Part shown: in pieces, positions 50,401 to 62,344 of the stretch
Layout: every line of letters begins with the position of its first letter
Position numbering within the stretch: the stretch's first letter is position 1
Source: Myrica gale
Lineage: Eukaryota; Streptophyta; Magnoliopsida; Fagales; Myricaceae
NCBI GenBank assembly: GCA_963930655.1
Contig: OZ005612.1
Coordinates: 6,763,001-6,827,000, forward strand
DNA: 64,000 nt
Direction: 5' to 3'
Program-made: the position numbers and the translations under genes
The notes under the pieces: model-generated
Database searches by the model: none
Seen by the model: only the letters and a program-made list of their open reading frames with translations
What the model was told of the DNA's origin: nothing

Positions 50401-53400
50401 TAGTCAAAATTCTACTATGGGTAGCCTCCCACACGAAAAAAGAAACTCTCGTGGGAACTTTTGTCTTCCAAACTCCCCACCAAGGGAAAGACTCATATTG
50501 ATTCCCAGAAATAAGACCATAGAAGGATTTAACAGAGAAAACGCCATTCTTGGAACCTTTCCACATCAGTTTATCTGCACTGTTTCTACGAACCACCGTA
50601 TCATAAAGAGTAGAGTAGAAATCCGTAAATTCCGCCAGCTCCCAATCATTCGCAGATCAAGTAAACGGAACATCCCAAGCAATGGAATTATGAGTCACCG
50701 ACATAAAATCTGCCACCACCCCGTCCTTGTACTGAGATAAGGAATACAAAAGAGGAAACAACCGACAGAGTGGTCTATCACCACACCAACAACCATGCCA
50801 GAATCGAATTTTGTGCCCATTACCCACCACAAACCGAAGGTGCTCATGATCATCATTTACTAATATGCTTCCAAAGACTCACCCCATAAGAGCCTCGAGA
50901 GGGTAAAGTCATCCAATCGCCCTCCGAAGTTCCAAATTTCACTGCAATAATAATCCTCCACAAACTATACCTTTCACTAGCAAAGCGCCACAACCATTTG
51001 CTTAATAATGCTTTGTTGAACATCGACAATCTCCGAAGCCCCAACCCCCCAAGAGGAAGAGGAGAACATACCTTCTCCCACTTAATGAGATGAAATTTGT
51101 GAACATCCAAGTCACTACCCCACAAGAAGTCTCTGTGTAATTTTTCAATTCTAGAAGCCACAGAACATGGAAGAGACAAGAGAGAAAATAAATAAGTAGG
51201 TAAACAAAAAAGCGTAGATCTGATCAACGTTACCCGACCCCCCTTGGATAAATAAATACGCTTCTACCTAGCCAATCGTCGTACCATTTTCTCTAAAATT
51301 CCATCCCAAATATGTACACTTTTAGATCGCGCCCCCAACGGAAGCCCTAAATAAGTCATTGGCAACGCAAAGATACTACACCCCAAAATTGAAGCCAACT
51401 CCGGCAAATTCCCAACATTACCAATCGGAATCATCTCCGACTTAGAAAGATTAACCTTTAACCCAGAAACCGCCTCAAAACACAAAAGCAAACAACGAAG
51501 ACTCCGGATCTGCTCTACCTCCGCCCCATACAAAACGAAAGTATCATCAGCAAAAAGTAAGTGAGAAACCGCAAGTCCCTCACCACTACAAAGATCATTT
51601 GTTCTTCACTCTCTTGGTATTACTAGCAGCTAGGTTTTCAAACAAAAAAATGGATCGCTTTATCCCCTCTTAAAAAAATGGTCTTTCCATTAGGTTTCCA
51701 TCTGAAACACTAATGTAGGTGTTGTCCAGTAAGCAAATGGCCACTGCACGAAGTAGGCTGGGGGTGGCAGAGTAGGTGTTGTTAGGGGCTTCTTCTATTT
51801 TTTTTTAATGTTTTCTTATACTTCTAATTTTTATTTTCTCTTTTGTGTATTGTTTTTAGTTATTCTTTCCTTGTTTGGCACATGGCATGCCGGACGTGCG
51901 ATGAATTGGCCATTTGCTAACCATGCAGTGCTTCATTAAGGTTTTGTACAAAAACTGACACAAAACAGAGTCTAAAACTGAGATAAATGAAGGGAGCAAT
52001 TTTTGTTTTGAGAACCCAAGTACTATCTTTTTTTGTTAAAACCCTAGGACAGTTTTTCAACCTTATTTTATTTTTGTTTCTTTCTTAATTGGCAAACAAC
52101 TCACACACCCGTGGGATTTGAACCCATAACTACATCCCCCGCTGTATTTTCCACCCCCACCACACCACCCTCTCCCCCCCCCCAAAAAAAATCCCCAAAA
52201 CACAAAAAAATACCAAAGAGAATCCAAATTTAGGACTCAGGGTGTAAACACGCAGAGCTTATGCTGCTCTCACTTGGTTTAGAGGATATGCAAGGTCTGC
52301 ACACTATGAGGTTGCCAAACTCATGAGAAACCTGACAAGAATTTAAAACAGGCCCATCTCAAACCAATAAGCATTTTTCAAACAATCGGGGCCCAAGTCC
52401 TTGTTGGGCATGGAAAACAGAGGAGTTTCAAGCTTTATTAACAGCTGACAAACTTCCTAGCTATCTCGCATTCAATATGGGGTACATAGGTCTCAAGTGT
52501 GGAAAACAAAGAACACAAGGTATGATTTATATGGAAAGAAACACACCAACCTTATAGTTTTACAATCTGGGATGAGCAACTCTCTTATTAAAGTGTAATG
52601 TTCAAGTCCGACATTGCTTGGAAATGTTTAACTTAAGGAGAAGTCCCTACATAAATTAATCACCCAATCTATACTATGATATACTTCTAAAACCTGGCTC
52701 ATGAGCTCACAGGATGAGCACGATAACGAGAGTTTGACTTGTTCAACAAATCAAGCACAAGGACAGGGCTCAAGCTTAGCTCACTTCTCCCAATACAGAA
52801 CCTGAGCATTTGTCCGAGCAGTTTACAAGTGGCTTATCTCATTCACAACCTTATTAGAAAGATAACTCATTAGATGGAGGTAATGTTGTTATCTACCAAT
52901 TAGCTTTGGCATATGTAGCATTTGAAAATCACAGGCTGATCCCATGATGAATATCTGGTCCATGAAAAAGGAAGCTAGATAATTTAGCTGTCAATCAGTC
53001 ACCAAAGAGAAAGAAATACCCACCACTTATCAAAACGCCAAAGAAACAAAGAATTATCTACTGTTGCCCATGCCCTACGTATCTCGGGAAATATTCCACA
53101 TAAAGTCGTTCCTTCTCCACCTGCTGCATTATATCTTTCAACCAATACTGGAGGCAACTCCCATGTACCCTCCACCTCAATCAACGGAGGCCACTGCAAT
53201 GAATTTATACAAAATCATCATATGACACAGAAGCGAGTAAAAAATCCATTTCCAATATCCACTAAAACATACTCTTACTTAATGACCTACAAGGTTATTT
53301 TTGTAAGCAGGTGAAAATGAAGCTCTAATATTTCTCAATGCATCTTGCTAAAAAGAGGGAGAACCAATTAAAGCTCCTCTAATTCACAGGGGAATTCATT

Positions 53401-55981
53401 GAAACAAACAAAAATTATTATTAAAGAAAACAAATTGCGCCATCCTTCAAAACAAATGTATGGCCAGAAAATGCTAATATGACCTTAGCAGTTTGGGAAG
53501 CAAATTCTTATCCAAGCAGTGATGGGAAGCATTATTCATATCCATCTACCCTCCACAAACACAAGTTGCAACATGAACCTCCTCCACAATTTTCAGCATC
53601 TATCATAACCAAAAGATGACAAACAACTAGAATTGGGTTTTCCTCCATATGCTATTCACAGAGTATCAACTGATATGGTATTCCAATAATACGTCCCATA
53701 CTGATGCAGGAATCATATTCAACATGAAAAGACTCTGGAAACATAAGAGAAAAAATATTCAAGCATCCAAGTAGGTATTGCTATCATACATCAATATTCT
53801 ACTTGTTTTTTCTGCAACAGTTCCATATTAAATGACCCAATAGCCCATCTATACCAACTGGGTTACTTTTTCTCTTACAATCAGAACTTCCTCACATACA
53901 AATTACTCGTCGTGCTATCATTACAGCTAATCCAACATGCATCTTCTGGAGTGGCACACCATGCCTTTAATTGAACATATGAGCCTTACCAGAATCAAAA
54001 CAATTAATATTTTAACAAACGACAAATCAAATAAGCCTGTATATCTTTGAGAAAGAAAGATTTTCTAGTACCCAACTAGAATCTACAATCGTGATTCAGT
54101 ACAACTTCACCACAAAACACTATTCAGGCTGCTCCTGCTCTAGCGACTTCTAAACAGTTGCATATACCTTGGCTATTTTTAGGGAACCTGCTGGTCTATC
54201 TTAAAATGACAAGCTGCCACAAGAGTTCCCATTTTTCTCTCCAACTGGTGAGAACAACTATATTAGTCAAATGATACATAAAACCCCATGCCTTCTCTGT
54301 GGCAACAGTAACACCAAGTGTAGACTAGATGTGAATTATGTGAAAATAAAAATAAAGACCAAAGGGATGTCTCTAATACCACAATAAATTACCGAAAATA
54401 TTATAAAGAATTAAATGCAAGTTCATATCGATGATTTTAGTCTCCTTGCTTATTTCCTTGAAGACAATAGAAGAGGTTGCAATATATTGTAATGAAGTAG
54501 ATTGGATTATGAATTTGTCTTGGCATGTGCAAAGTCCCACATTAATCATGTACTGGTTAATTAAAACTGAACTGTACAAAATGATATCTCAGAAATTCTA
54601 ATGGTAAATAATCAAGTTAAAATATTGGATAGATATGACCAGTTAGACTCTCAGTTACCAAAAATGATATCACTCAAACTGACAACCCCATGTGTTGCGG
54701 AGGACCTACAAGATTGCATGACTATTAATAAACATTGAAGCAACTTTGGTCAAACGATTGTGAAACCCCGATTAGATTGGATTTGATAGTGAAAGCCTTG
54801 TGTGAGCATGTGCTAAGCCTAACCTTAGTGTTGTATTGCATTGAAATGGGCTTTACGAGAGATTAGTAATGGTAACTAGTACATTTGGCCATGTGGCTTG
54901 CATTTTCCCATAGGGACAAAGGTCTCTTTTAAGGCTACTCTCTATTGGCTTTTCAATTTTGAAAAGCTAGGGAAAGTTCAAAACAAATAGCTCAAAGGAA
55001 AAATTATTACCTCACATCTACTTCTTCTCAAATAATGATGAACCAAGTGGATAAATGAGAATAAATACAAGTGAACTGACAATCAGATTAATTAGTTCCA
55101 AAACTACATTAATCACATTGGTTCTAGTGATGGCAAACTAAAGCACAATCAAATCATAGATCAACAAGGAAATTCGTCTTCCACCATATAAGAGCAGCAC
55201 AAGGAGAGAGATGAGTTGCACCATTCTGGCAAAGAGGTTCAACCAATTCCACAAAGTCTTTAATCAAAGCTTTACGTAAGCTCTAGTCTTCCAAACCTGA
55301 TTCTATAAATAGACTCAAACTATCACTTCGCGTGGTTCATGGAGTATACTCCTCTTTCTAGCTGCAAAGTGAACAACGAGCACACAACATGGCAAGAAAC
55401 TAACCTCATACTATATATTTTACAGTATTCGCATCCCAACAATCACAGCCTCCACTCAATAAAGACACCAAAAGACATAATGCCACTGCCCAGCTAAATC
55501 AGCTAGGGATACGGCATACACAAGGTGCGACATAAACAAAAAGCCTGCATGCCCAGCCTATTCAACTGGACAGTAGCAACAGCATTACACGGGCACCACG
55601 CCCTCATATATCCATCCTAAAGTTCGTTCTCTCGGACAATCTATAACTTCTTAAACAGAATATAAGAAAAATTTAGCCATTTTCTAAACTTAAGTTTCTT
55701 TTGAAAACACTAAGACCCAGCCTTTTAAGCTTCAAACCCACCAAACTTCCAATACTCCAATGTAAGAGGGTACTTCATACAATTCAATCCTGCTCCAGTA
55801 TTCAAAGTAAAACCGAAATTACCTCTCTGGAATGTGTCGTATACGGATGGCTGGCGTATCTCGAAGCTTCTAGGGCCTCTTGAAGGTCGAGCTGTGACGC
55901 TACTTCCCGGCCAATGCGGTCGCTCACGACGAGACCGGCATTCATGACATCGCGCAACACAATTTCTTCTTCCCTCGACAT
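38119..55981 (-). CDS. NUP155: Nucleoporin NUP155 homologue; exon 5 carries disabling mutations
   Basis: Thirteen exons: 55823-55981, 53024-53193, 48120-48246, 46342-46604, 44536-46164, 44250-44462, 43838-44085, 43317-43731, 42433-42632, 41896-42250, 40381-40599, 39870-40198, 38119-38236. Start MSREEEIVLRDVMNAGLVVS, end EESLISSFSFDRF; about 1,482 codons if intact, the usual plant NUP155 length. N-terminal beta-propeller (GRIFLAGRDGHIYELHYTTG), C-terminal alpha-solenoid (FANYSGDADSSIVRE). Family role: inner-ring scaffold of the nuclear pore, contacting the pore membrane. Exon 5 has three lesions: a 2-nt loss at about 46078-46084 (leading to TGA at 46071-46073, 270 codons in), an in-frame TGA at 45905-45907 where Ser is expected, and a second 2-nt loss at about 44816-44822. 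All other exons join in phase and look conserved. So this is either a young pseudogene/null allele or contains assembly errors. LINEs sit in introns 2 and 8, a foldback element in intron 3. Confidence 0.88.
38462..38497. repeat. (GA)n microsatellite
   Basis: About 18 GA units in NUP155 intron 12, with further short GA runs to 38525. Confidence 0.85.
39276..39490. repeat. Degenerate relative of the 'tttgcaccc' foldback family
   Basis: In NUP155 intron 12. Contains tandem phrases cactttgcaccctaaactacc / cactttgcaccctatgtc on the left and ggagggtgcaaagtg on the right, in inverted order, as in the elements at 14538 and 47139, but the arms are short and unequal. Confidence 0.45.
42684..43190 (-). 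mobile_element. LINE 3' fragment (copy I) in NUP155 intron 8
   Basis: Poly-T at 42684, then ggataagtaagccaatctta and the shared 3' UTR text also found in copy A. Further right, the zinc-binding RT end is recognisable on the minus strand (FLCKCEGESVNHIFLHC, ARGLWAYLF, SWVMPRRVVEVL). 5'-truncated at about 43190. Sense to NUP155. The NUP155 exon-8 frame happens to run open through the intron into this fragment. Confidence 0.7.
47139..47607. mobile_element. Long-TIR foldback element in NUP155 intron 3 (469 bp)
   Basis: Exact 8-bp flanking duplication AAAATTAT (47131-47138 and 47608-47615). Arms of about 130 bp: left GTTAATTACACTTTACACCC then ATGTGGTTTGAGGATC; reverse complement of right GTTAATTATACTTTGCACCC then ACGTGGTTTGGGGGTC. 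The phrase caaagtgt/acactttg is repeated within each arm. No ORF. It interrupts an older AT-rich repeat (46910-47130 and 47616-47750). Confidence 0.75.
49280..49480. repeat. Cryptically simple (CA/TA)-rich tract
   Basis: Irregular acacatatacacatg-type repeats in NUP155 intron 2, without a regular period. Confidence 0.6.
49702..51588 (-). mobile_element. LINE copy J in NUP155 intron 2
   Basis: 3' tail at the left (poly-T, gataaataagaagattttatt). Minus-strand content: zinc-binding end (about 50400-49830, split by a 198-bp insertion), KSFYGLISGNQYESFPWWGV, FWHGCWCGDRP-like text near 50780, thumb KLHRDFLWGSDLDVHKFHLI (51227-50853) and palm end [30 protein letters not shown] (51590-51264). It stops just upstream of the FADD box, so it is 5'-truncated. 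Several frame breaks. Sense to NUP155. Confidence 0.78.
50038..50235. mobile_element. 198-bp insertion inside LINE J (small LTR-like element)
   Basis: Interrupts LINE J text that is continuous in copies B and D. Flanked by CCTTG on both sides (50033-50037 and 50236-50240), a 5-bp duplication as made by LTR retrotransposon integrases. It begins TGATACCCCGAATCCCACAT, resembling the start of many plant LTRs, and ends GTTACAA rather than a clean CA. No coding capacity. A decayed solo LTR is the best guess. Confidence 0.5.
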
Positions 55982-56182
55982 ATCTTTCACGAACCCTAGA
56001 AGCTTCGAGTGAGTCTGCTTCCAGTCGCGTTCTCAATAACCATACGAGGTGAAAATAAGGAACTGGAGAGCTAAATTCAAACTGTTTGTTTTATTCTCTC
56101 TATCCCAACTGTTTGTTTCGACAAAAATTTGTTGGGAAAAGAAAAATAAATAGATAAGTTAAAATTATAATAGAAAGATATA

Positions 56183-56381
56183 GGTTGTGTTTGTGTTGTA
56201 AAATTTTAGTGTTGTTAAAATTTTAAGTATTGGGTTTAGTGAAAAAGTGAAGAGAGAGATAATTTTTTATATTTTTTTGTAGTAAATAGTAATAATTTGA
56301 TGGGGAGAGAGAGATTATATTGTAATATTTAATTGTGTTAAAATTTTAGAGGGGGTAAAATTTTGGTACACAAACGCACCC
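56183..56381. mobile_element. Tourist-like MITE, 199 bp, 5' of NUP155
   Basis: Inverted ends GGTTGTGTTTGTG and GGGTGCGTTTGTG, flanked by ATA (56180-56182 and 56382-56384). The interior matches 5102-5277 (gaagagagataattttt, gggagagagagattatattg). It sits about 200 bp upstream of the NUP155 start codon, inside its promoter region. Confidence 0.55.
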
Positions 56382-56839
56382 ATAATTTGATAGGAAAAAA
56401 ATTTATTTTTATAATTATATTATTAGATTAAAATTTTAAAATAACCAAGACACATACACCACTATTATTAAAAAAAAAAATTAAAAAAGTTTATTTTTTT
56501 GAACCATTTCTTTCCCTCCCTCCTTTTCCCCATCCCGCCAAAGCACGCATCTGCACCTATGAGTTTCCCTCACCACTTGCTAGTAAAAATAGCGCTCAAC
56601 GGCAGTTATACCTACGTTTCAGTTTGTAATGAGTGCGCCTCACCTTCTCTCCGATTCGTTTGCTTTTTAGTTATTTTAGGTAACAAAAAACTATATGGGC
56701 CAATTTTTTTTTTTTCCAGGTAAATCAGGCTTGTGCCTGGGGTGGGGGTGGGGGGTTTTGAACCCCAGTTCAGGACCCTCCATAGAGGAGGAAATGCCAT
56801 TTGAGTCATAGCTCATTGGCAACTATATGGGCCAATTAA

Positions 56840-57008
56840 GGGCATGTTTGAGACTTCTCAACAAATCGAACAAACCAAACAAACTCCAAAATTTTTAACT
56901 TTTACACCTACACACTTCACCTTTTACAAACCCCAATAAATTTCAATAAAGTAAAGATTCCTAAAATTTCGAGAATATTCCCCTATTTTTTGGCAAACAA
57001 ACATCCCC
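56840..57008. mobile_element. Tourist-like MITE, 169 bp
   Basis: Exact TAA at 56837-56839 and 57009-57011. Inverted ends GGGCATGTTTG and GGGGATGTTTGTTTG. Confidence 0.6.
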
Positions 57009-57024
57009 TAAAAGAGCCGTTTTA

Positions 57025-58011
57025 GGGTTTGTTTGGATGTGGGTCGAGGTTGTGGTTCAGGTCCAGGTTCTTGTTCTGGTTCCACGGAGTTGGACCCTAG
57101 CTCAACCCTCACGTTCTCGCGCACCTGCTAGCACCTGCCATTGATGGTGACATCTGACAGACGATGTGAACCCCTTCGTCGCTTGTCTTATCGTGGGACC
57201 ACCTCCCATGTGCCCACTTTCACTCATCTCTCATTCTTGGTCAACTCCGTCCGACATAACAATTGTTTATTCTTGTTGATTCCATTTCCAAATCTCAATA
57301 GCAGAGAGAGAGCATTATAATATTATATTACATAATAGAGATAACACTATGGATGACACCACTATACAAGATTTTCTTCCTTGTAGAAAGATTAAAAACA
57401 TGGTTGAATTTATATAACCCTCTTCTAAAGTTATTCTGTAGAACCAAAAATATATTTTACGTTAGAAGGTCAAAGCAACAAATTGAATAGAAATGTCTAG
57501 AATTAAGTTATAGCATATGGAATATAATTTAAAGAATATAATATTACTAGACAATATAATAACAGCAATATTATATTATTTCTTTTTATAATAAAATATT
57601 TAAAGCTCGTTACTTTAATTATCTTTTCTTTACATATTATTCTTCAATTATATGCAGTTTTTATCTTTTTTTTTAATACTACTAACTGCGACTAAAGGAA
57701 ACAATTCACAAATAAGTACTGTTAAATCCAAACGTATAAGACAAAACTGAACTGCAACTTGCTCGCCCCAAAGTACTATTTGCCTTGATTATCTGAGACT
57801 TGGTCAGAACGTAGGGCGTTGATGCACGACTTTTGTCTGGACAGCAGTTAGAAGTACATTTCAACTTTGGACAGAAACGATACAACGAGCAAATGACACT
57901 TAAGTGCGTCGTGAAAATTTTGAACCATGGCAAACGTTGGTTCTGGTCAGTGGGTTCAACTCCTAGTTTGAACCCCAAAATCATGACCTGAACCCACAAC
58001 CAAACAAGTCC
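57025..58011. mobile_element. TIR element of about 1 kb, family unknown
   Basis: Left end GGGTTTGTTTGGATGTGGGT; reverse complement of right end GGACTTGTTTGGTTGTGGGT, continuing with related ggttcaggtc text on both sides. No transposase ORF. The target duplication is unclear. Confidence 0.5.
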
Positions 58012-59093
58012 TAGTGTTTGCTTTTACTTTTGATTTAAAATAAAATTATAACATTATGATAAAATTATGAATATTTAAGTGATGTTAAAATTGTATTGGT
58101 ATGCGTACAGAAGTTATTAAAATATAGTAATGTTTGTAAAAAAAATAATAAAATGTTGTATTGGAATACGTGTTTTTTGTGATGTTTAAATTGTAAATAT
58201 ATAAAATAGGATGCAAATTTTAAAAATTTAGTGTAAACGAACAGCCTAAGCTGCTAGCTCTATATCTTGCGCACCCTAATTTTTTTAGGACCCACGATTT
58301 GAAAGGAAGTTACGAATAGAGAATAATCAAGACTTTTTCAACTAAGCCAAGTTTAGTGCCACGTTAATGTATCTCCATCACGAAAATAAAATGTAACTCG
58401 CTTCGTTTTCCGACGCTCAACCTCATCAATAAAGCATATCAAGGACTTATTCTTTCATTTGGGTAGCTCTCACTTAGGTTTTCATTATGATTTTTCATAT
58501 ATAGCTTTGATTATGATGAATGAGTACATTTTTTTAAAAGGATAAAAGAGTACGTATAAGTTAGTGGTGTCGCTTCTAAGTTTAGTAAAGTCGACTGGAC
58601 TTTTGGTCACATTGTACAGGTCGCTTGTCCTTATATATACTTTCGTAGAAATTTTGAAACTTGGACAGCAAAGTCCGACAAGAAAATAATTAATGAAAAC
58701 ATTACTCTAATACTCAAAATTAAGTAAATTTCAATGAGTACATTTCTTGAATGTTGAAGTTTTTTTAGAGTTTATGAAAAATTTGAAAAGTATGTGTAAA
58801 AGTTAGAAATTTTGAAATATGTTTGTTTGGTTGGAATTTTTGGGGCCTAAATTTTTGGACAAACAAACATGGGTAACTTATATTGTATATGATGATGCGA
58901 TTCACCGCAAAGGTGGAACTTAATTTCTCCATAGACAAGAAATGCCTAGATCAAATAATTTGGTGGTCTATTACCAATTATATTAATTTTTCTCTGTCTA
59001 TTTGCTCTCGGCAAAAGTTTGTATTTTCGGATCAAATGATAGAATTTATTTCACCTTACAAAGAGTTGCAAATTTATCTTAAAAAGAGAATAA

Positions 59094-60449
59094 GTCTCCG
59101 TTTGTTTTGCTTTATTTTGCAGTATTTTACTTTCTAGAAAGTACTTTTCTATATTTTTTATTATTTGGGAAGCCTCGTAAAATACAGTCAACTAAAACTC
59201 AATTCGGTCAATTGTAAAAGATAGATTCACTTTCCTGAAAAGTTGTTTATTTTTTTGAAACTATTGAATATTCTTTCCTGACCTACCTCTCTCAGTTTTA
59301 AGGGTAACCAAAAATCAATCGACCCGACCTCCTGACTTGAAACGACCCTATTCAACCCAAACAGTTTGGGTTACATTGTGGTCGGGGTGGGGTTTTGAAA
59401 CATGAACTCAAGAAAAGTCAAATTTTTGTTCAGGTCTCTTACACGAAATCAAATCACTCAAAAGAACATGACCCCAACGGTTTTAGCTTTTTTCGGGGTC
59501 GGATTTTGAAATATGAACACGACAAAAATCAGGTTCGTTTTCATGTCTCTAACCCAAAACTAAAGCATTCAAAGGAACCTGACCTTGATGATTTTAACTT
59601 TTTTCGGAGTCAGATTTTGAAACATAAACCCAAGAAAAAACAGGTTTGTGTTCGCGTCTTTAACCCAAAACTCAAGCATTCAAAAAAATCCGACTATGAT
59701 GGTTTCGTTTTCATGTCTCTAACCCAAAACTAAAGCATTCAAAGGAACCTGACCTTGATGATTTTAACTTTTCTCGGAGTCAGATTTTGAAACATAAACC
59801 CAAGAAAAAACAGGTTCGTGTTCGCGTCTTTAACCCAAAACTCAAGCATTCAAAAAAATCTGACTATGATGGTTTTAGTTTTTTTGGGGTTGAGGTCAGG
59901 TTTTGAAACTTGAACCTGAGAAAAATCAGGTTCGTGTTTGGGTCTCTAACACGAAACTAAAGCCTTCAAGAAACCTGACCCCAACGATTTTAGCATTTTA
60001 CGGGGCCGGGGTCGAGTTTTGAAACATGAACCCGAGAAAAATTAGGTTCGTGTTCGCGTCTTTAACCCGAAATCTAAGCATTCAAAGGAACCCGACCTCG
60101 ATGGTTTTAGCTTTTTTTGAGATTGAGGTCTGGTTTTGAAACATGAACAAAAAAAAAATCAGGTTAGTGTTTGGATTTCTAACCCGAAACCAAAACATTT
60201 AAAGGAACTCAACCCCTTTCTTACTCTCTCGAAAACTTTATTTTATTTTCTTTCTAATTGTTGTTAAAAATTAAGTTTATTAATCATATTCAATTATGAA
60301 AAAATATAACATACGTCAAAAATATTAAAAAATACTTTCAGAAAATATATCTGATACAACAACCAAACACCCTAAATTAAAATATTTACTGAAACATAAT
60401 GCATTGAAAACTACTTTACAAAAAAATGTTTTACAGTGAAACAAACACT
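59094..60449. mobile_element. Tourist-like element carrying a tandem array
   Basis: TAA flanks (59091-59093 and 60450-60452). Ends GTCTCCGTTTGTTTTGC on the left and AGTGTTTGTTTCACTG on the reverse complement of the right, a moderate match. The centre is the 59388-60215 repeat array. No transposase. Confidence 0.4.
59388..60215. repeat. Tandem array of 111-117-bp units
   Basis: The marker ttttgaaa recurs at 59393, 59504, 59615, 59785, 59901, 60017 and 60134, giving spacings of 111, 111, 170, 116, 116 and 117. Each unit also carries aaaatcaggttcgtgtt, taacccaaaactaaagcatt and gacc(t/c)(t/c)gatgattttag. The 170-bp step contains an extra duplicated half-unit (59700-59760). The first units form a 112-codon frame (59395-59733) with a repeating pattern of about 37 residues (SNPKLKHSKEPDLDDFNFF), which looks incidental. 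Confidence 0.8.
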
Positions 60450-60563
60450 TAAATAAAAAATTCATTTTGCACGAAAATCAAGTAAGCCTCTTAATTTTAA
60501 ATTCTATTAAATTAGTCTTTCAAGTTTAAAATTCTTCACATATTAAGAGTTCGGAATAACTAA

Positions 60564-60925
60564 GGGGATTTTCGTTTGGTAAAGAATTCTAAATTTTTAA
60601 GATTTTTGGTATAATTGTGAATATTTATGTAGATTGAAGTTTTATAGGTTTTTGTGTAAATGTTGGTTAAATTTTAAAAAATATTTAATTTTTATTGGAG
60701 TTTATAAAAAGGTGTAGAGAGATATGATTTTATGTAATTTTGTAATAAAAAATATTGGAGTTTGGTGAAAAAGTATGGAGAGAGAAGATTTGTTGGATTT
60801 TTTTAAAAAAATTATTGGAGTTTGTGTAAAAGTTATTAGTGTTTGTGTATAATTTTTATAGATTTTGGATATTCGTTTTGTTGAATATATTGTATTCTAG
60901 AATACTTTTGCAAACGAACGTGCCC
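60564..60925. mobile_element. Tourist-like MITE, 362 bp
   Basis: Ends GGGGATTTTCGTTTGG and GGGCACGTTCGTTTGC inverted; flanks TAA and AAA. The interior has repeated tattggagttt(g) phrases. Confidence 0.5.
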
Positions 60926-61748
60926 AAAAATTTTGGTGAATTTTAAATCTTATGAACTAATTTGACATATTGTAATATTTAAAAATTTATTTATTTTTCG
61001 TGCAAATCACGTCACAAACCTTGTATTTGATGAAGGTTGGCAATACAACATGTTGAGCTAAAAAGTATAATTTCAGGTTGCCAAACTCATAGATAAATCG
61101 AAATTATTTGAGATTCTATGGATGATAGGTCTTTGGTCCCCTTCAGCCTTTTTTTTTTTTCCCAAAATTGTCTTAAACGTGGATATGATCACCTAAAGGA
61201 CTATCCAATTTTACGACTTACAATGATAACAAAATCAAATTCCACAAGAAACATGGAAAATATCCAAGAAAAAGAAAAAACAGGGGCGGGGGAGTTTAAG
61301 ACGGTGTATAGTACCTATAAAGAACACATTCTAACCATGAAAATGACACTCATATACCACTCTTTCAACAAATCTTGTCATATTATCCAAACTTTTTGCA
61401 TTTTTCACAAGAATCATAAAACAAGTGACGGGGAACACATGAGACCACCGGGATATGAGGATTGAGACACAGTTAGGGTGTTTGTGAATTTTCTAAGTGT
61501 ATTTTTGATGCCACTATGAAGCAAATTGAGAAACAACAGCACAGAGCATGAAACCCTTTGGACTTTTGGCCCTTTCAATTGCAATGACAAAAAAAAAAAA
61601 GCTTCAAGGGTGTGAACATAAGTGGCGCATGTAGCATCTGGTTTGCAAAAAAATACAACAAAAAATAAATATATTCCAGCAGGTCTTCTTTATACCAAAC
61701 ACTAAATACAAATCAAGAGCACTAGATGAATCCTATAACACAATTTAC

Positions 61749-62344
61749 CTGGGAAGGTGTCTGGGATGGAAGCAACTTATTTGGTGGCTTATACAGGTCA
61801 GGAGAACTATAGCCTCCTCCACAAGCAAGAGTAAAAGGATGTTAATGACGTCCACCATGGGGACTGCTAGGAACACTTGGCTACATTTGTGATGGTGCCG
61901 TTTTCCAAGGAGTAAACATCATCCGAGCAAAGTGCACATATGAATCCTCTGAAGCAACATGGGAAAGTGTCAATTAAACGGTAGATGAATCATGAAACAT
62001 TGTCACCTAGAAAATAGATACACGAATAGAACAACAACAAATTTCTTCCAGTAATCATTTGGTTCTAATCTCACATCAAACAATGGTACCGAAAGCCAAG
62101 AGCACATATCAGGTCCTGTAGAGAGTGCAATAGGATTCCATAGTATCCAAGTTCATGTGAGAATTCATTTGAGCCAAAAAGTTCAAGGTACTCCATCGTT
62201 GTTGTTAAAAGCCCTTGACTTCTTAAATTTGAGTGTATTGATCAACAAGCTTGAACAAAAGACACCCGTAGCAGAGCAGGTTGCCCACCAAAGCCAAAAG
62301 ACATCCCAACAAATGCTTATCCAATTTTGAAGCTCTCGGTGGAA
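61749..62344 (-). pseudogene. Gene relic or untranslated exons, identity unknown
   Basis: Exon-like text on the minus strand. An acceptor-like tatgcag at 62345 is followed by PPRASKLDKHLLGCLLALVG and, after a stop, by a 42-codon frame (62196-62071: MEYLELFGSNEFSHELGYYG). A second block (about 61880-61749) reads CGGGYSSPDLYKPPNKLLPS and ends in a good donor (CAG|gtaaat), with stops upstream in the same frame. I do not recognise the family. It could be a decayed gene, 5' UTR exons or a transduced fragment. Confidence 0.3.

Noticed and set aside
59395-59733. 112-codon frame with a 37-residue repeat
   Set aside because: Explained by the tandem DNA repeat having a unit length divisible by three in its first copies; later units break the frame.
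61118-61465. 115-codon plus-strand frame
   Set aside because: Lys/Asn/Thr-rich composition of AT-rich DNA, no domain or homologue recognised.
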